Made by a program: the position numbers and the translations under genes | The notes under the pieces: generated by a model | The model's input: the letters and a program-made list of their open reading frames with translations, nothing else | Databases searched by the model: none | What the model was told of the DNA's origin: nothing | Shown here: one piece after another, positions 50,287-61,296 of the stretch | How positions within the stretch are numbered: the first letter of the stretch is position 1 | Layout: each line of letters opens with the position of its first letter | Origin: Siniperca chuatsi | Lineage: Eukaryota; Chordata; Actinopteri; Centrarchiformes; Sinipercidae | DNA: 64,000 nucleotides | NCBI RefSeq assembly: GCF_020085105.1 | Contig: NC_058043.1 | Location: forward strand, 20,232,667-20,296,666 | Reading direction: 5' to 3'

Positions 50287-53200
50287 ATGTCAGGCCGAAA
50301 CGGGTCTGCAAGTGATGCAGACTGCGGGATCTCTGAGGACTGCCCTGTCCCAGATGTTGAGCTGATGGAGCTGGGGCCACTGCTGGAGGAGGGAGAGGGG
50401 CGACAGGCAGCATCAAAAGGCATCCACCCAGAGGTAGGACTGTTTCAGAAAATTTCCAGAGAAACGTTGTTATGGCTCAGTAGCTTCAGTATTCTCTTGT
50501 GATCTATTTAAAGGGAGCCGCAATGCTTGCTGACGAGGAAGAGGAGGATGATGAGGTGGGAGAGGTCCTGACCTTACCACTTCAGGCTCACCATGCCATG
50601 GAGAAGATGGAGGAGTTTGTACACAAAGTAAACATTTCTTCTCAATTGAATAAACACACAACTTGTATAGGTTTACAGCACCAGTCCAGATCTTACTTGG
50701 CTAAACTGCCAGTCAAAAGTTTATGCGGGGACCTAAAATAGACCTGAATTTGAAGGTGGTGTGATCAAGTCAGCGCATCCAATCTGGCTTCACTTCTCTG
50801 CTCCCAAACTCACCTTTTAGTGTGAAAGAATGAACACAGGTAATAAAAAAGTATTGCTATAATACTATAAATTATGTAGTTAGTTCTTTCATCAATAAAT
50901 TCAGTTTTCTCAGTCTGACAAAGCTGATTGTGATTGTTAAATGTTGGTTGGTAAATATTCAAATGTGACAGAATAAGGAAAATAAAAGCTCTTATGACAT
51001 TACACAACTTTGCCCCTGCACCCTTATGTTGAACCAGCATAAATATTGCATCATTGGTGGTGGTTGAGGTGAGAGTCCCCCCCCCTTCACTCTGAAGTGT
51101 TTTGAGTATTCATGATAAAGCACTATAGATGTAATCCATTATTATCAGCCTTGTTAAGTGAGCTGAAACTGTTCAAACACCCTGTTCATCTCAGAGGTGT
51201 ATACCAGGTCTAGAAGAAATCTGTGGTTTAGCAGTGAGGTTAATGGACATACAGTCGCAGATCTGGGTAAACTGCAACAACCAGGGATTAATCTGTGATC
51301 GCTGTGTAGTTTGACTGAGTCATATGCCGTTTTTTTTTTACAATTCGTCGTCAAACGTGTGTGTTGTAAAAGATACACACAAGTTACCATGGGAGACAAA
51401 TGTCAGCTTACAACAAAGAAAACTTATTGCTCAGTAAAATAGCATCAAAACACATAAAGATATCGAGAAGAAGCCTGATCAAAAAGATCTAGCCAACTAC
51501 TCATAACACAAAATACATTATGTCTATTTTACTTTAATCTCAATGAAGATTATCAGTGTGTAACATCTTTAGGTATTTAAACTGCATGTAAAGTAATTGT
51601 CTTGGCTTTCAGTTTGAAAGCCACATAGTAATTGTAAATGTGAGTGAAAGCTAATTCTTGCTTTTCAGGTTTGGGAGGGGCGCTGGAGAGTCATTCCTTT
51701 TCATGTCCTGCCAGACTGGCTTAAGGACAATGATTACCTCCTGCATGGACATCGACCCCCGATGCCCTCTTTCCGGGCCTGTTTTGGAAGTATCTTCAGA
51801 ATTCACACTGAAACAGGAAACATCTGGACTCACCTGCTAGGTGAGAGTAAAAAGCCTTACGTAGCATTCCTAAAATCGTAGGGTTTTAGCAGCAGATTCT
51901 AATTTTGATTACAACCAGACGTGTTAGTTTAATGACTTGTGACCTATATTTTTTAACTATATATATTTTTTACTGGATAGCTCTGGTCTCTCCTCTTGTC
52001 GGCTATTAGTAAAACTGGCCTGTTTTTTTTCCCTCAGGGCTGATCTTATTCATTTGTCTGGGCACATTAACCATGCTGCGGCCCAACATGTATTTTATGG
52101 CCCCGCTGCAAGAGAAAGTGGTGTTCGGGATGTTCTTCCTGGGAGCTGTGCTCTGCCTCAGCTTCTCCTGGCTTTTTCATACCGTCTACTGCCACTCTGA
52201 GAAAGTGTCTCGCACCTTCTCCAAGTAAGGCCTCCTACTGTCAAACACCGTTTCTCACATACACATACATGCACAGTACGTCTTAAAAGTATAATTTGTA
52301 ACTGTCAAAGTATTTTCCTATTTTAGACTTACTGCTCCTGGAGTAGGCATCAGATTAATTTCAGGCATCCATAGGTTTCTTCATACTGTACATGTAGCTC
52401 CAGCTAGTCATCTAGAGTTCAGTGCAATTACTGAGGAATACACCCATAAAATGGTCCATAGTTCAGCCAAAATTTACATGCTGATGCTACAGTGACGTGT
52501 ATTAGTGAATTTGATTCATTGCAAGAATTTACACTATCGTTATTGCTAAATGAGGTGCCATCTCTCCTTACCCTCTTCGGAGTTCAGAGTGTGACTTTTT
52601 AAAATTTCTTTAGAAAATGTTTCTGGCTCTGATGTGTAATTGCTGCAGTAATCAAAAGACAAATGACCGGTAACCACAGGGTTGGTGGTTTGACCCCTGA
52701 CCCCTCCTCTGTCCGTATGTCAAATGTCCTTGAGCAAGAAACTGAACTCTGAACTTCTCCTGCTGAGCTTGCCTGCACTTTCCATTGCAGCTTTGACATT
52801 TTTGTGTGGGTGAATGTGAGGTATTGTGAAGTACTTTTAACTAATCTGTGGTTAAAGCTGCTAGATAAGTGCATTCACTATGGCTATAGCATCAAGAGCT
52901 ACAGCCTCAGAAATACTTATGTTTACTGCATGCTGTTGTGTCTGTGTACAGTATGCCCTACATGAACAGTGAGTATGAAATTGGAATGGACGTAGAAATT
53001 TGCCAACTGTTACGACAAAGTGATATTGATGTTCCTGTAAAAATGTCTGTAATCAAAAATCCACAGCATTTTTTGGGAAATACATGTGTTGAGAAACATG
53101 AGAAAACTTCAGCTTTCTTGCATCCAGCAGATCTTCCAGCCAAACACCCAGCTGTTGTCTCTGTGTCACCCCCTCTCTTCAGGCTTGACTACTCGGGCAT

Positions 53201-54706
53201 TGCCCTCCTGATCATGGGCTCCTTCGTGCCCTGGCTGTACTACTCGTTTTATTGTTCCCCTCAGCCTCGACTTATCTACCTCACCATTGTATGTGTCCTT
53301 GGCATCGCCGCCATCATAGTGGCTCAGTGGGACCGGTTCTCTACACCTCGTCACAGACCTACAAGAGCAGGTGCTAACCGGTTGAGGATAATATGGGCTT
53401 TTTAGATACTGTGTTTTCTCTGTAAGCTTATGCAGCTGTGTGCTTTGGGTTCCAATTATTGTTTTATCACATATCAGTCATTACCTTTGCCTTTTCTGAG
53501 AAGTGGTGGTAATTTTCTTGCAGAGTAGAGGAAACACCGATAACGTGCTGTGGCTTTGTTTGCATGTCTAAAATTATTTTAAAATAATGATCATTTCTTG
53601 CCGTGTAATGTTTAGAAATGTAGACGTTGAAATTACACAAAGTATTTTAAATCCAATTCTTCTCTTAGGTGTGTTTATGGGTCTTGGACTAAGCGGCATT
53701 GTCCCCACCATGCACTTCACCATTGAGGAGGGCTTTGTTAAGGCCACCACAGTCGGCCAGATGGGTTGGTTCTACCTGATGGGTGCCATGTATATCACTG
53801 GTGCTGGTCTGTATGCAGCCAGGATCCCTGAGCGCTATTTTCCTGGCAAATGTGACATCTGGGTAAGTATTTGATGTGTTTACATTACATATTCACCATA
53901 ATGGAGTGGAGAAATCTGCCATGTTTAGACATTTTTACATGATTATCATAATGCAAGGCTTCACTTTTGCTTCTCAAAATATGAGACTTTCGAACGGGGT
54001 ATTGTTTGTTTCTACTCTACTTTTGATACAATAATCTGAGCCAACGTTCTCAAATGTTACATGTTGTCTAAACCCAAGCAGGAGGAGCTGTACCTAGATA
54101 AAATGCAGTCTAAAATTGTTTACATTTTGACTTAAATCAGAACTGTCGGATCAATAAATGAGTAAAGTTGATTTCAGATTGGACCAGACAAGCTTGACAT
54201 GCTCGATGCTTGACCAAAGTGGTCAATAAAGTTATTTGTTTAAGAAAGCAGCCTTCTGAGTACCTTTTCATATGCATATTGGTGCAAAATCGGTGCACGA
54301 TCCACACAGAAAAGGTCTATTTTGATTCCAGCTCAAAACTTCACTATATCTGCCGTCATATTGGTAATCGGTGAATGTTTGCCGACTACAATCGGTTGGG
54401 GTCTACTGTAGAGTACACGAGTGTTGCTTTTTACACTGTAGGGAATGAGTCGACAAGGGAGCAGTTTCAGACACAGCTGTAGACAATGGATGTGTTCTTT
54501 TCCCCTTTGTTTGAACAAACACAGGCAAATGATAATGAATGAAACCAATACTTACACATCTCTTTCGCTCCTTCTAGTTCCATTCTCATCAGATTTTTCA
54601 TGTCCTGGTCGTGGCAGCGGCGTTCATCCATTTCTACGGGGTTTCCAACCTGCAGGAGTTCCGCTACGGCCTTGAGGGAGGATGCACAGATGACACTCTA
54701 CTCTGA
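50287..54706 (+). CDS. adipor1: Adiponectin receptor protein 1
   Basis: Seven coding exons join in frame to 376 aa (human: 375): 50287-50433, 50514-50627, 51669-51840, 52038-52224, 53183-53370, 53669-53862, 54578-54706, all with AG/GT borders. It is a PAQR-family seven-helix membrane protein with cytosolic N-terminus and extracellular C-terminus, opposite to GPCRs. It binds adiponectin, has a zinc-dependent ceramidase-type site, and acts through AMPK. The zinc ligands H192 ('WLFHTVYCHS'), H338 and H342 ('FHSHQIFH') are all present. The N-terminal 90 residues are acidic and variable; from 'LTLPLQAHHAMEKMEEFV' on it is nearly identical to mammals, ending 'GGCTDDTLL'. The exon with the start carries 69 nt of 5' UTR (from 50218). 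The start is chosen because the preceding frame is UTR-like and 'MSGRNG' fits fish AdipoR1. It resembles adipor1 rather than adipor2 in the region 'RVIPFHVLPDWLKDNDYLL'. Confidence 0.97.
52652..52875 (+). repeat. tRNA-type SINE remnant in an adipor1 intron
   Basis: 'gggttggtggtttgacccct' (B-box-like), 'aatgtccttgagcaagaaac' and 'gtgtgggtgaatgtgagg', and the end 'agctgctagataagtgcatt', follow the layout of a common fish SINE. Decayed, no target duplication noted. Confidence 0.5.
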
Positions 54707-54755
54707 GAAGCCTGACTGTGACTTACTCATATTTTTCTTTATAGTCCCGCAAACA

Positions 54756-54756
<1 letters not shown>

Positions 54757-54810
<54 letters not shown>
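54757..54810. repeat. CA microsatellite in the adipor1 3' UTR
   Basis: About 27 CA units, 50 nt after the adipor1 stop codon. Confidence 0.95.
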
Positions 54811-54812
<2 letters not shown>

Positions 54813-54918
54813 AAATGCTGCTGGAATTCAATATAGTCACTTGTTGCTCCTTCTGTACTGATTTGCTAACATCTTGTTTGGGTTTTGGTGGTCTTTCTGT
54901 TTGGCTCTTTTTTGCTCC

Positions 54919-54924
54919 AATAAA
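54919..54924 (+). terminator. adipor1: adipor1 proximal poly(A) signal
   Basis: AATAAA 213 nt after the stop. A second at 55390-55395 fits a longer 3' UTR; the sequence between is GC-balanced and UTR-like. Confidence 0.5.
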
Positions 54925-55449
54925 GTAGCATTAACTAGCCATTAAACTACAGATGGAATCTTATCTTCAACAGGCACTACTTCTTCAATAATTATGAAGC
55001 TTGAAATCTGCATTTTCAAGTAAGATCAAAATTTTAACCAAAATCATATATCCCTGTAACTTATGGTTACTACTTAGAAGCTCACTAGTACCCCAACCTC
55101 GCCATAGTCTGTTACCATTGCACAAAGGGTACAGAGAGTATTATTTGTGCTGTAGCAGAGGGCACATACTGTAAACCTTTCCCTTTCTCCCTCCCAGTTT
55201 CCATGCAGGTTAGAGGATGAATGTACTGTCCACCAGGAGTAAGGTGTAGAGCAGTCCGGGACCGTTTAGGTGCTTGACAGCCTGCACTCAACCTAGTGTG
55301 TAGATGTCACCAGATGTTTTTTAACTGTGCTGACACTGATTGTGCAGCTGTCTGGGGGACCACCACGAACCCACCCATGCCCGCTCTGCAATAAAACATG
55401 AACTGTACTCTGAAGGCCCAGTGAATACTCTAAAATTCCAATGAAATAA

Positions 55450-56930
55450 AATTAAAAATACATTAATATGAAAGGAACATATAGCTTAAATCCCATACAT
55501 ATGATCTATAGATGTGTCTTGTGTAGCACATGGAATTCTTCCCACAATTAAGGGGTTGGATACTTAAACTGTTTATTTGAACTTTTATGCTCAAATTTTT
55601 AGAAGTTCCTTTGCATTTTGATGCATTTGTTTTTAATTGAAAAAGTCCCAAACTAATGATTTTCAAATTACATAATGGCACAGAAAAGCTGCTAGACTAA
55701 GATGCTTAAAATGTTGAAGTTAAAAGAACTCCCCTGCCATACTTTTTCAGTTAGACAACCCGTCATTGATTCATTTCTAGAGTAATAGTTCCTGGGCTAC
55801 GCACAATGTACAGATCTGGATAGGTCAAATTGTGTTTTTGTCAGCTAGAGGTCTCTCTTTTGTGTTAGATTTCAGATGCAATGAAAGGTGTAAATATCAA
55901 ATGCACCTTAGTGTATACTATTAAATTCAAAACTTTAAATCACCATATGGGGTTTAAAATGTCATGTATGATTGATATAAACTTTTAGTATTCCTGTGCC
56001 TTAGGCCAATGGAAATGTTTTTAAATAAAACGGCCTATCTTAACAGTCAAGGGAGCTTCAAGGATTTCCAGACGTTGACTTTTCTTGTTTTCCTTGCCAT
56101 ATATACAATCGAATCATTATTGAACTTACAACTCCATTGATAGGTTGTATCAACTGCTGTTTAAGACTCCCTTTTTCTAGATCAACTTATTCAAGCTTTA
56201 TTACAAAGACTAAAACAATGTGTATTCTTGATTTTGTGTAATGTCCTGTGTAGAAAGTGATAAATCATACATTTCACTGAAATGTAAACATAAATATTTA
56301 TTAAAGGTAATCTTGGAAAATTATTGGAATAAATTATTTTCCACATGTACAAACATGGTGTCCAATAGTCTCCTGTTCATGTTCAAGGTTCAGGCAGTAC
56401 AAGCAGATGTCACATCAGCAGCGTTGACAACATGATTCATGGTCTACTGCTTATCATGCTCTCACCATACAAAATTGTGTTTACAATAGTGTTCTATCTT
56501 TAAAACTGTTGTAATGAATTATAGAGATCAACAGTTACCATGTTTTGAGCATATACACTTTGGCTAAACAACAGCTCCTTTTCATTTCCCTCATCTGCTG
56601 GAATTTAGCTGCTGTTTGGAGATCACTGAGAGCAGTGGCAGAAAGATGTGTGGGATGTGTTCACAGCTGTAATAACATCCGTCACTAGAAAATACTCCCT
56701 GGCATGTTCTTTTGCCAAAATAAATTGATACATAATTTAATTGTATCAAAATGCCAGACTATCGGGACTATAAATCAGACATGATTAGAAAGCACTGAGA
56801 TAACATGCTTCCTTCAAGGCTTGACAGTCATGCACTCCACTAACTCAGAAACCAGTAAACTCGTCTACTCTGTTGATGTAATTTGTATCCAATCAATCAA
56901 ACATTGTCTAAGGGATTAGTACCACATCAA
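55450..56930. other. Intergenic, no gene seen
   Basis: AT-rich DNA between adipor1 and the MADF locus. No ORF over 75 aa, no splice-supported exon and no repeat that I recognise. Confidence 0.6.
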
Positions 56931-57087
56931 ACTCAAGCCTCGTCTATTGTCTATGCTTGGCGCAGTGTCCACGGCAAGAGGGTGCGCGCGCCAAACGTGA
57001 CGTCATCGCGCCTCTTGCGTCGTGCTCGCTAGTTGCCGCGGTGCGGGGTCGTGTGCGCGCCGCGCGCCGCGCTGGGCTTTATATTTG
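56931..57087 (+). promoter_or_regulatory. CpG-rich promoter of the MADF-BESS gene
   Basis: A dense CpG island in AT-rich surroundings ('gtgcgcgccgcgcgccgcgc'). It has an E2F-like 'gcgcgccaaa' (56986-56995) immediately followed by a perfect CRE, 'tgacgtca' (56998-57005). No TATA box. This is the architecture of a ubiquitously active promoter. It lies directly upstream of the ATGs at 57088/57091. Confidence 0.55.
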
Positions 57088-59109
57088 ATGATGGACGAGT
57101 TCGAAGGTAGACTGGCTGAAGAGGTTCACCTGTATGACCACATTGAGAGACCACAAGGACACTCAAATGGCCTTCAGATCATGGAAAGAGATAGCCACCA
57201 GACTGGGAAAGGAAGAGGCATTTTGTCTGAGGCCGTGGAAGAACATGAGAGATCGCTTCGTCAAAGCCAAAGAAAGGACTTATGGGAAGCGTAGCGTTGG
57301 TGACCTAACGTTAGGTGCAAACAAAGCGTCCCCGCCGATTCTGGTGGAGCTGGGATGGCTGTCCCAGTTCGTTAAACATCGAGAGGTGGACAATAATTGT
57401 GACTTGGAGGTAAGCCACAGTAACGCTTATTATTACAGTAACGTTACACAAGTTTGGCGGTAAGTCGGTGTTTACTACTGTTTCCATTAGTGAAGCCTTT
57501 ACTTCATCTCTATTGGCGTTTATTTCGTGTGTCTTTAATGGCGAGTGTGGTCTCTATTACTTGCCAGACAGTCGCCACACAACATAAAAAGGAAAATGAG
57601 TTTGTAACAACTCTTTACCTGTTGTGATAGGCAGAACAAAGTAAACGAAAAAGACCGGAAGTGGTAACGGATATGGACCAAAGAAGACGCCATGTTTGTG
57701 GGACGATTAGAGCCGTGTCCCAGCGCCCAACTCCATACTAACGATACTTGTATACAGTGGTGAAAGAAGTTTGAACTACTTTTATATACAGTTACTAATC
57801 CAACGGGTCACAAGCTAAATCTGAGGGGTCATGCAAATATTAATGGGAGGGGGAGGAAGCAAAAACAAGGCCCTGATACACAAATCAGTTTGTTTTTTGT
57901 GTGAAATATTGGGGTTATTTTACCTCTCTTGGTATAGTTATTGAAATGAAATCATGTGAGAAATTTGAGGGGAAATGACTCTTTGGTTACAAACCATAGA
58001 CATCTGAAATAGGTTTATCATATGGTGTTTATGTGAAATCTTACAAGTAACAAGTAACTATAGCTGTCAAATAAATGTAGTGTAATAAAAAGTACAATAT
58101 TTCCCTCTGAAATATAGCTAGTAGAAGTATAAAGTAACAGAAAATGAAAATACTCAAGTACAAGTACCTCAAAATTGTGCGTGTGTTGTATTTGTATTGG
58201 TGTGTGTGTGTGTGTGTGTGTGTGTATACACACACACTATTAGTACTCATTTCACATACATGTCATCTACCCTGTTTTATATCCGTTATCATTTCCAGTC
58301 ATTTTTGATTGTCTTTGTTCTGCTTATCATGACATGCAGTTGCATCTCATAAAGACTTTACATAAGCAGGATTTGATTTGTTACATACCAGAGAGGCACT
58401 TAATGAATATAAATGGCTGGACATAACCTGTATACATAGTTAATGGCTTTGTTTAAAAAACAAAAAACAAAAAAAAAAACACTTCATAACTGGCGGTGTA
58501 CTTGCCTTTATCACATGGTGTTTTATGGGGCAGCCTCATTATAATTACAAATGTATTTTATTTAAGGATGACGGGGCAGGGCTCATCAGTAAAGTCCAGA
58601 AGACACCATTAATCATCTGCACCCCAGACGACACAAGTGTTGATCCACCCATATCTTCGACACCGGGCAGCCTCTCCCCATCACCACACTCATCTGCCGA
58701 ACCATCGCTTTCTGGACCATCCTCAGCAGAGATGACATATTCTTCACCCTCTGTTGACTCATCACCTCACCCAGATCCCTCATCATCTCCCCTTATTCTA
58801 CTCACCTCTGTCGCCGCCGGATCAACCCATCCAGACCTGTTTTCCCCTCTATCAAATCATGTCACCCGCCCTTCACCCTCGACATGCACCTCAACTCGGA
58901 AGAAGAGACGCGCCATAGATGATGTAATTCTTACAAGATTGGCGCACCTGGACCCAGAGAGACATAAATTTATGCAGCGGGACAATGAGGACTTTCGGTT
59001 TGCTGCAATAATTCCGGACATGCTGGCTAAAGTCAACCCGGAGCATAAATCAGAAGTTAAATTTAAAATATACCAGATGCTCTTTAAGGCACAAAACGAT
59101 TGTAAATAA
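57088..59109 (+). CDS. MADF-BESS domain protein, Harbinger-type, with frame break in MADF
   Basis: Two exons, 57088-57409 and 58567-59109, joined by a phase-0 GT-AG intron. Exon 1 encodes a MADF (Myb/SANT-like DNA-binding) domain: 'DEFEGRLAEEVHLYDH', then a +1 shift, then 'LRDHKDTQMAFRSWKEIA', 'WKNMRDRFVKAKE' and 'ILVELGWLSQFVKHRE'. The shift falls near 57139-57142; a few residues before 'HLYD' also seem missing compared with the family. Starting at the second-frame ATG (57134) gives an uninterrupted 272-aa protein that lacks the first MADF helix. Exon 2 (180 aa) has a Ser/Pro-rich linker, a basic 'RKKRR' and a C-terminal BESS motif ('EDFRFAAIIPDMLAKV'). Such proteins act as transcription factors or as the DNA-binding partner of PIF/Harbinger transposases. 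A decayed Harbinger transposase faces it. Poly(A) signal at 59188. Either a decaying transposon gene or a sequencing error in a live one. Confidence 0.65.
57755..58170 (-). repeat. Composite hAT-like MITE copy in the MADF gene intron
   Basis: Starts 'cagtggtgaaagaagt', the far end of the family seen at 18033-18564. The part at 58040-58170 ('ctgtcaaataaatgtag', 'gaaaatactcaagtacaag') is the same family in reverse. In between (57800-58035) is different repeat text ('aaatctgaggggtcatgc', 'attaatgggagggggagg'). It looks like a nested insertion. Confidence 0.55.
58200..58226. repeat. TG microsatellite
   Basis: About 13 TG units, followed by TATACACACACAC, giving a small palindrome. Confidence 0.9.
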
Positions 59110-59254
59110 AAGACAGCTGCTGTTTTGTATAAAGTTATTTTTTTTTTTGATTTACAACAAATGTCAACAATATAGAGAAATACTGTGAATAAAAAGTTTT
59201 TGTATTAACAATGTTTGTGCGTGGATTGTTTTTCACAAACTATACATCACTAGT

Positions 59255-59830
59255 TCAAACAGCCTCTCCTAATGACTGTTTCACCAGGGCTCAAGACCCT
59301 AAGGTGTCAGGAAGTACGACTTCAGGTCATTTTGGACTGCGTTTGCAGCCCTCGCCATGGCTCCAACGGGTTGTTGTCTACAGCAACCTGCCTCCTCCAT
59401 TCACCTGGCAGAAGCTCCCCTGACGATGCTGCCCCATTAACAAACATGGGTGTCTGGCTGTAGGACAAGCTGCAGCATCAGTGTAGGCAAAGCATAAAGG
59501 CTTTGACTACATCTACGGGAAGAAATCCTCCACGGGGCAGTCGGGATACTGGAAGTGTTTTCAATCACCCTCCTGGCACGTTGAGTGTCAGTAATTGTAA
59601 TGTCATCAAGTTAGTTTTTTGTGATGCTGCACAATTGAAACAAAAACATGGTAATTTAGCCAAATCTGTATCCAAAATCATTACTAACATTTTGAGTGTG
59701 TATTATATAGGGAATACTGAATGTTTAAAGTGATATTGGACACTGATTTTTGCATCTCCCAGGAAGAGTGTGGTGTTGTGATGTTGGTGCCAGGCAGGTG
59801 GTGGAAGATCTAGGGTCCCAACTTACTTTT
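59255..59830 (-). pseudogene. Decayed PIF/Harbinger (HARBI1-like) transposase
   Basis: Read on the - strand, pieces of a Harbinger DDE transposase appear in order but in shifting frames: 'LDLPPPA' and 'PHSFLGDAK' near 59740-59815 (compare 'HVFLGDEAFPL' in the family), 'RARRVIENTSSIPTAPWRI' at 59524-59583 (family 'RARRVIENAFGILAARWRI', whose E is the last catalytic acid), 'VVKAF' and 'LCLH' next to it, and 'LPGEWR' with 'NNPLEPW' near 59355-59435. Stops and frameshifts separate them, and the sequence between the first two blocks is largely lost. It lies tail to tail with the MADF-BESS gene, the usual arrangement in two-gene Harbinger elements. No inverted terminal repeats were identified. Confidence 0.65.
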
Positions 59831-59883
59831 GCATGTACCATGGTCATCCTGTTTTATACTGTCCCATTATACTGCATTTGATT

Positions 59884-59930
59884 TTTTTATTTAATAATAA
59901 TTAATAATTATTATTAATAATTTAATAATA
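59884..59930. repeat. AT-rich palindrome
   Basis: Alternating TAATAATTATTA text that can fold on itself; similar to the tract at 38352-38400. Confidence 0.6.
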
Positions 59931-60312
59931 CACAATTATGTACATGATAACAGAGTGAAAGATTAGTGGGCCAAAAAGGGCAGTGAATAAAAATGTGTCT
60001 TTAACCTAGATTTAATATATATATGTGTGTGTGTGTCTGTGTGTAGATATATATATATATATTATATATTAGTACATTTACCGTACTAATGAACAATTTT
60101 GGGATACTTGAACATTATGTGAGTGTTTTCATTTTATGTTACTACTGTAACATACTGTTACTGTACTGTTCTACTTCACTACATTATAGATAGATACATG
60201 TATTTGTCATTTTACAACACAGGGCTGCACAATGAAATTAGGTTGTAGGAATAAATTGTAGCCCCCTTTACGCTACAACGCTACACAAACAGAACATATA
60301 TAGAGAGAGAGG

Positions 60313-60535
60313 GGGATATATTATACTTTTTACTCAGCTACATTTATTTGACAGCTATAGTTAAATTAAAATGCTGCTTACAGAAAAATGTGAAAAATAA
60401 ATAATGTAATGATATAACTGACAGGGGGCATTCTGCATAATGAGCACTTTTACTTTTTGTAGTTTTTAAGTACATTTTGCTGGTAATACTTTTGTACTTT
60501 TACTAAGGTAAGCATTATAATGAAGGACTGATTTG
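60313..60535 (+). repeat. hAT-like MITE fragment
   Basis: 'actttttactcagctacatt', 'aaatgctgcttacag' and 'ggcattctgcataatgagca' match the family of 18033-18564. The terminal repeats are missing. Confidence 0.6.
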
Positions 60536-61029
60536 TATAGTATTTTACACTGAGGTATAACAAAACATTATGAATAAAAATGTGTTGTAAAACTCTGTTG
60601 TTATAGCTTAGACACAAATATTTTGGAGGAAATGTTTAATAAGGAACCAAATCACAGCCATGTGTTTCTGAACGAGAGCATTTCGTGGCTGGTAAATTTC
60701 AAGACTAGCTGGTATGTTAGCATAGCCTTAGCTAACCTGTCTGTCTTACGATTTTACTGTCGTATTCAACCTTGTTTCTACTTCAACATTTAGGTATGCC
60801 TTATTCAAATGTGTGTATCCAAGTTTGATGGATGTGTAATGTAGTTGTTTGTCTTATCTTTAGTCTGTTGAATTCAGTGTTAGCATACATGTTAGCATAA
60901 AAGCACGGGGCGGGGCGTACAATTAGTATGAGTACTATAGTTTGCAAAATTAACGGACATTTTGGTAATCCTTTAACATAAATATGTCAGACTGTGGTTC
61001 GGCGTAAAGATTGCCATAACTTATACTAA

Positions 61030-61296
61030 ATGGATAATGAAAAATGTAAACGTTAGTGGGTTTCTTTGTCACGGACTTCCGCACTACAAAGGTTCCGAAG
61101 GCTCGTAGTTCCGGTCCACTCTCAGTGTGCGCCCCATCTTTCTTTTCGTTAAGATAGCCCTCTAATTTAAGCTAGTTAGCCTTTACGGTTAATTACTGTC
61201 TCTTGGTTCAGTCCGGTTGGGTTGGTGAAAGATACTGTGTCCCAAGCCTTTTGTGCATATACATCAAAGTAAATTTGCTGTTTGTCAGTGTTAGAG
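61030..61296 (+). promoter_or_regulatory. rabif: Probable rabif promoter and 5' UTR
   Basis: Unique, CpG-containing sequence just upstream of the rabif ATG, with ETS-like 'agttccggtcc' (TTCCGG at 61109-61114) and 'acttccgc'. No TATA box at the expected distance. The start site is not determinable by eye. Confidence 0.4.
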
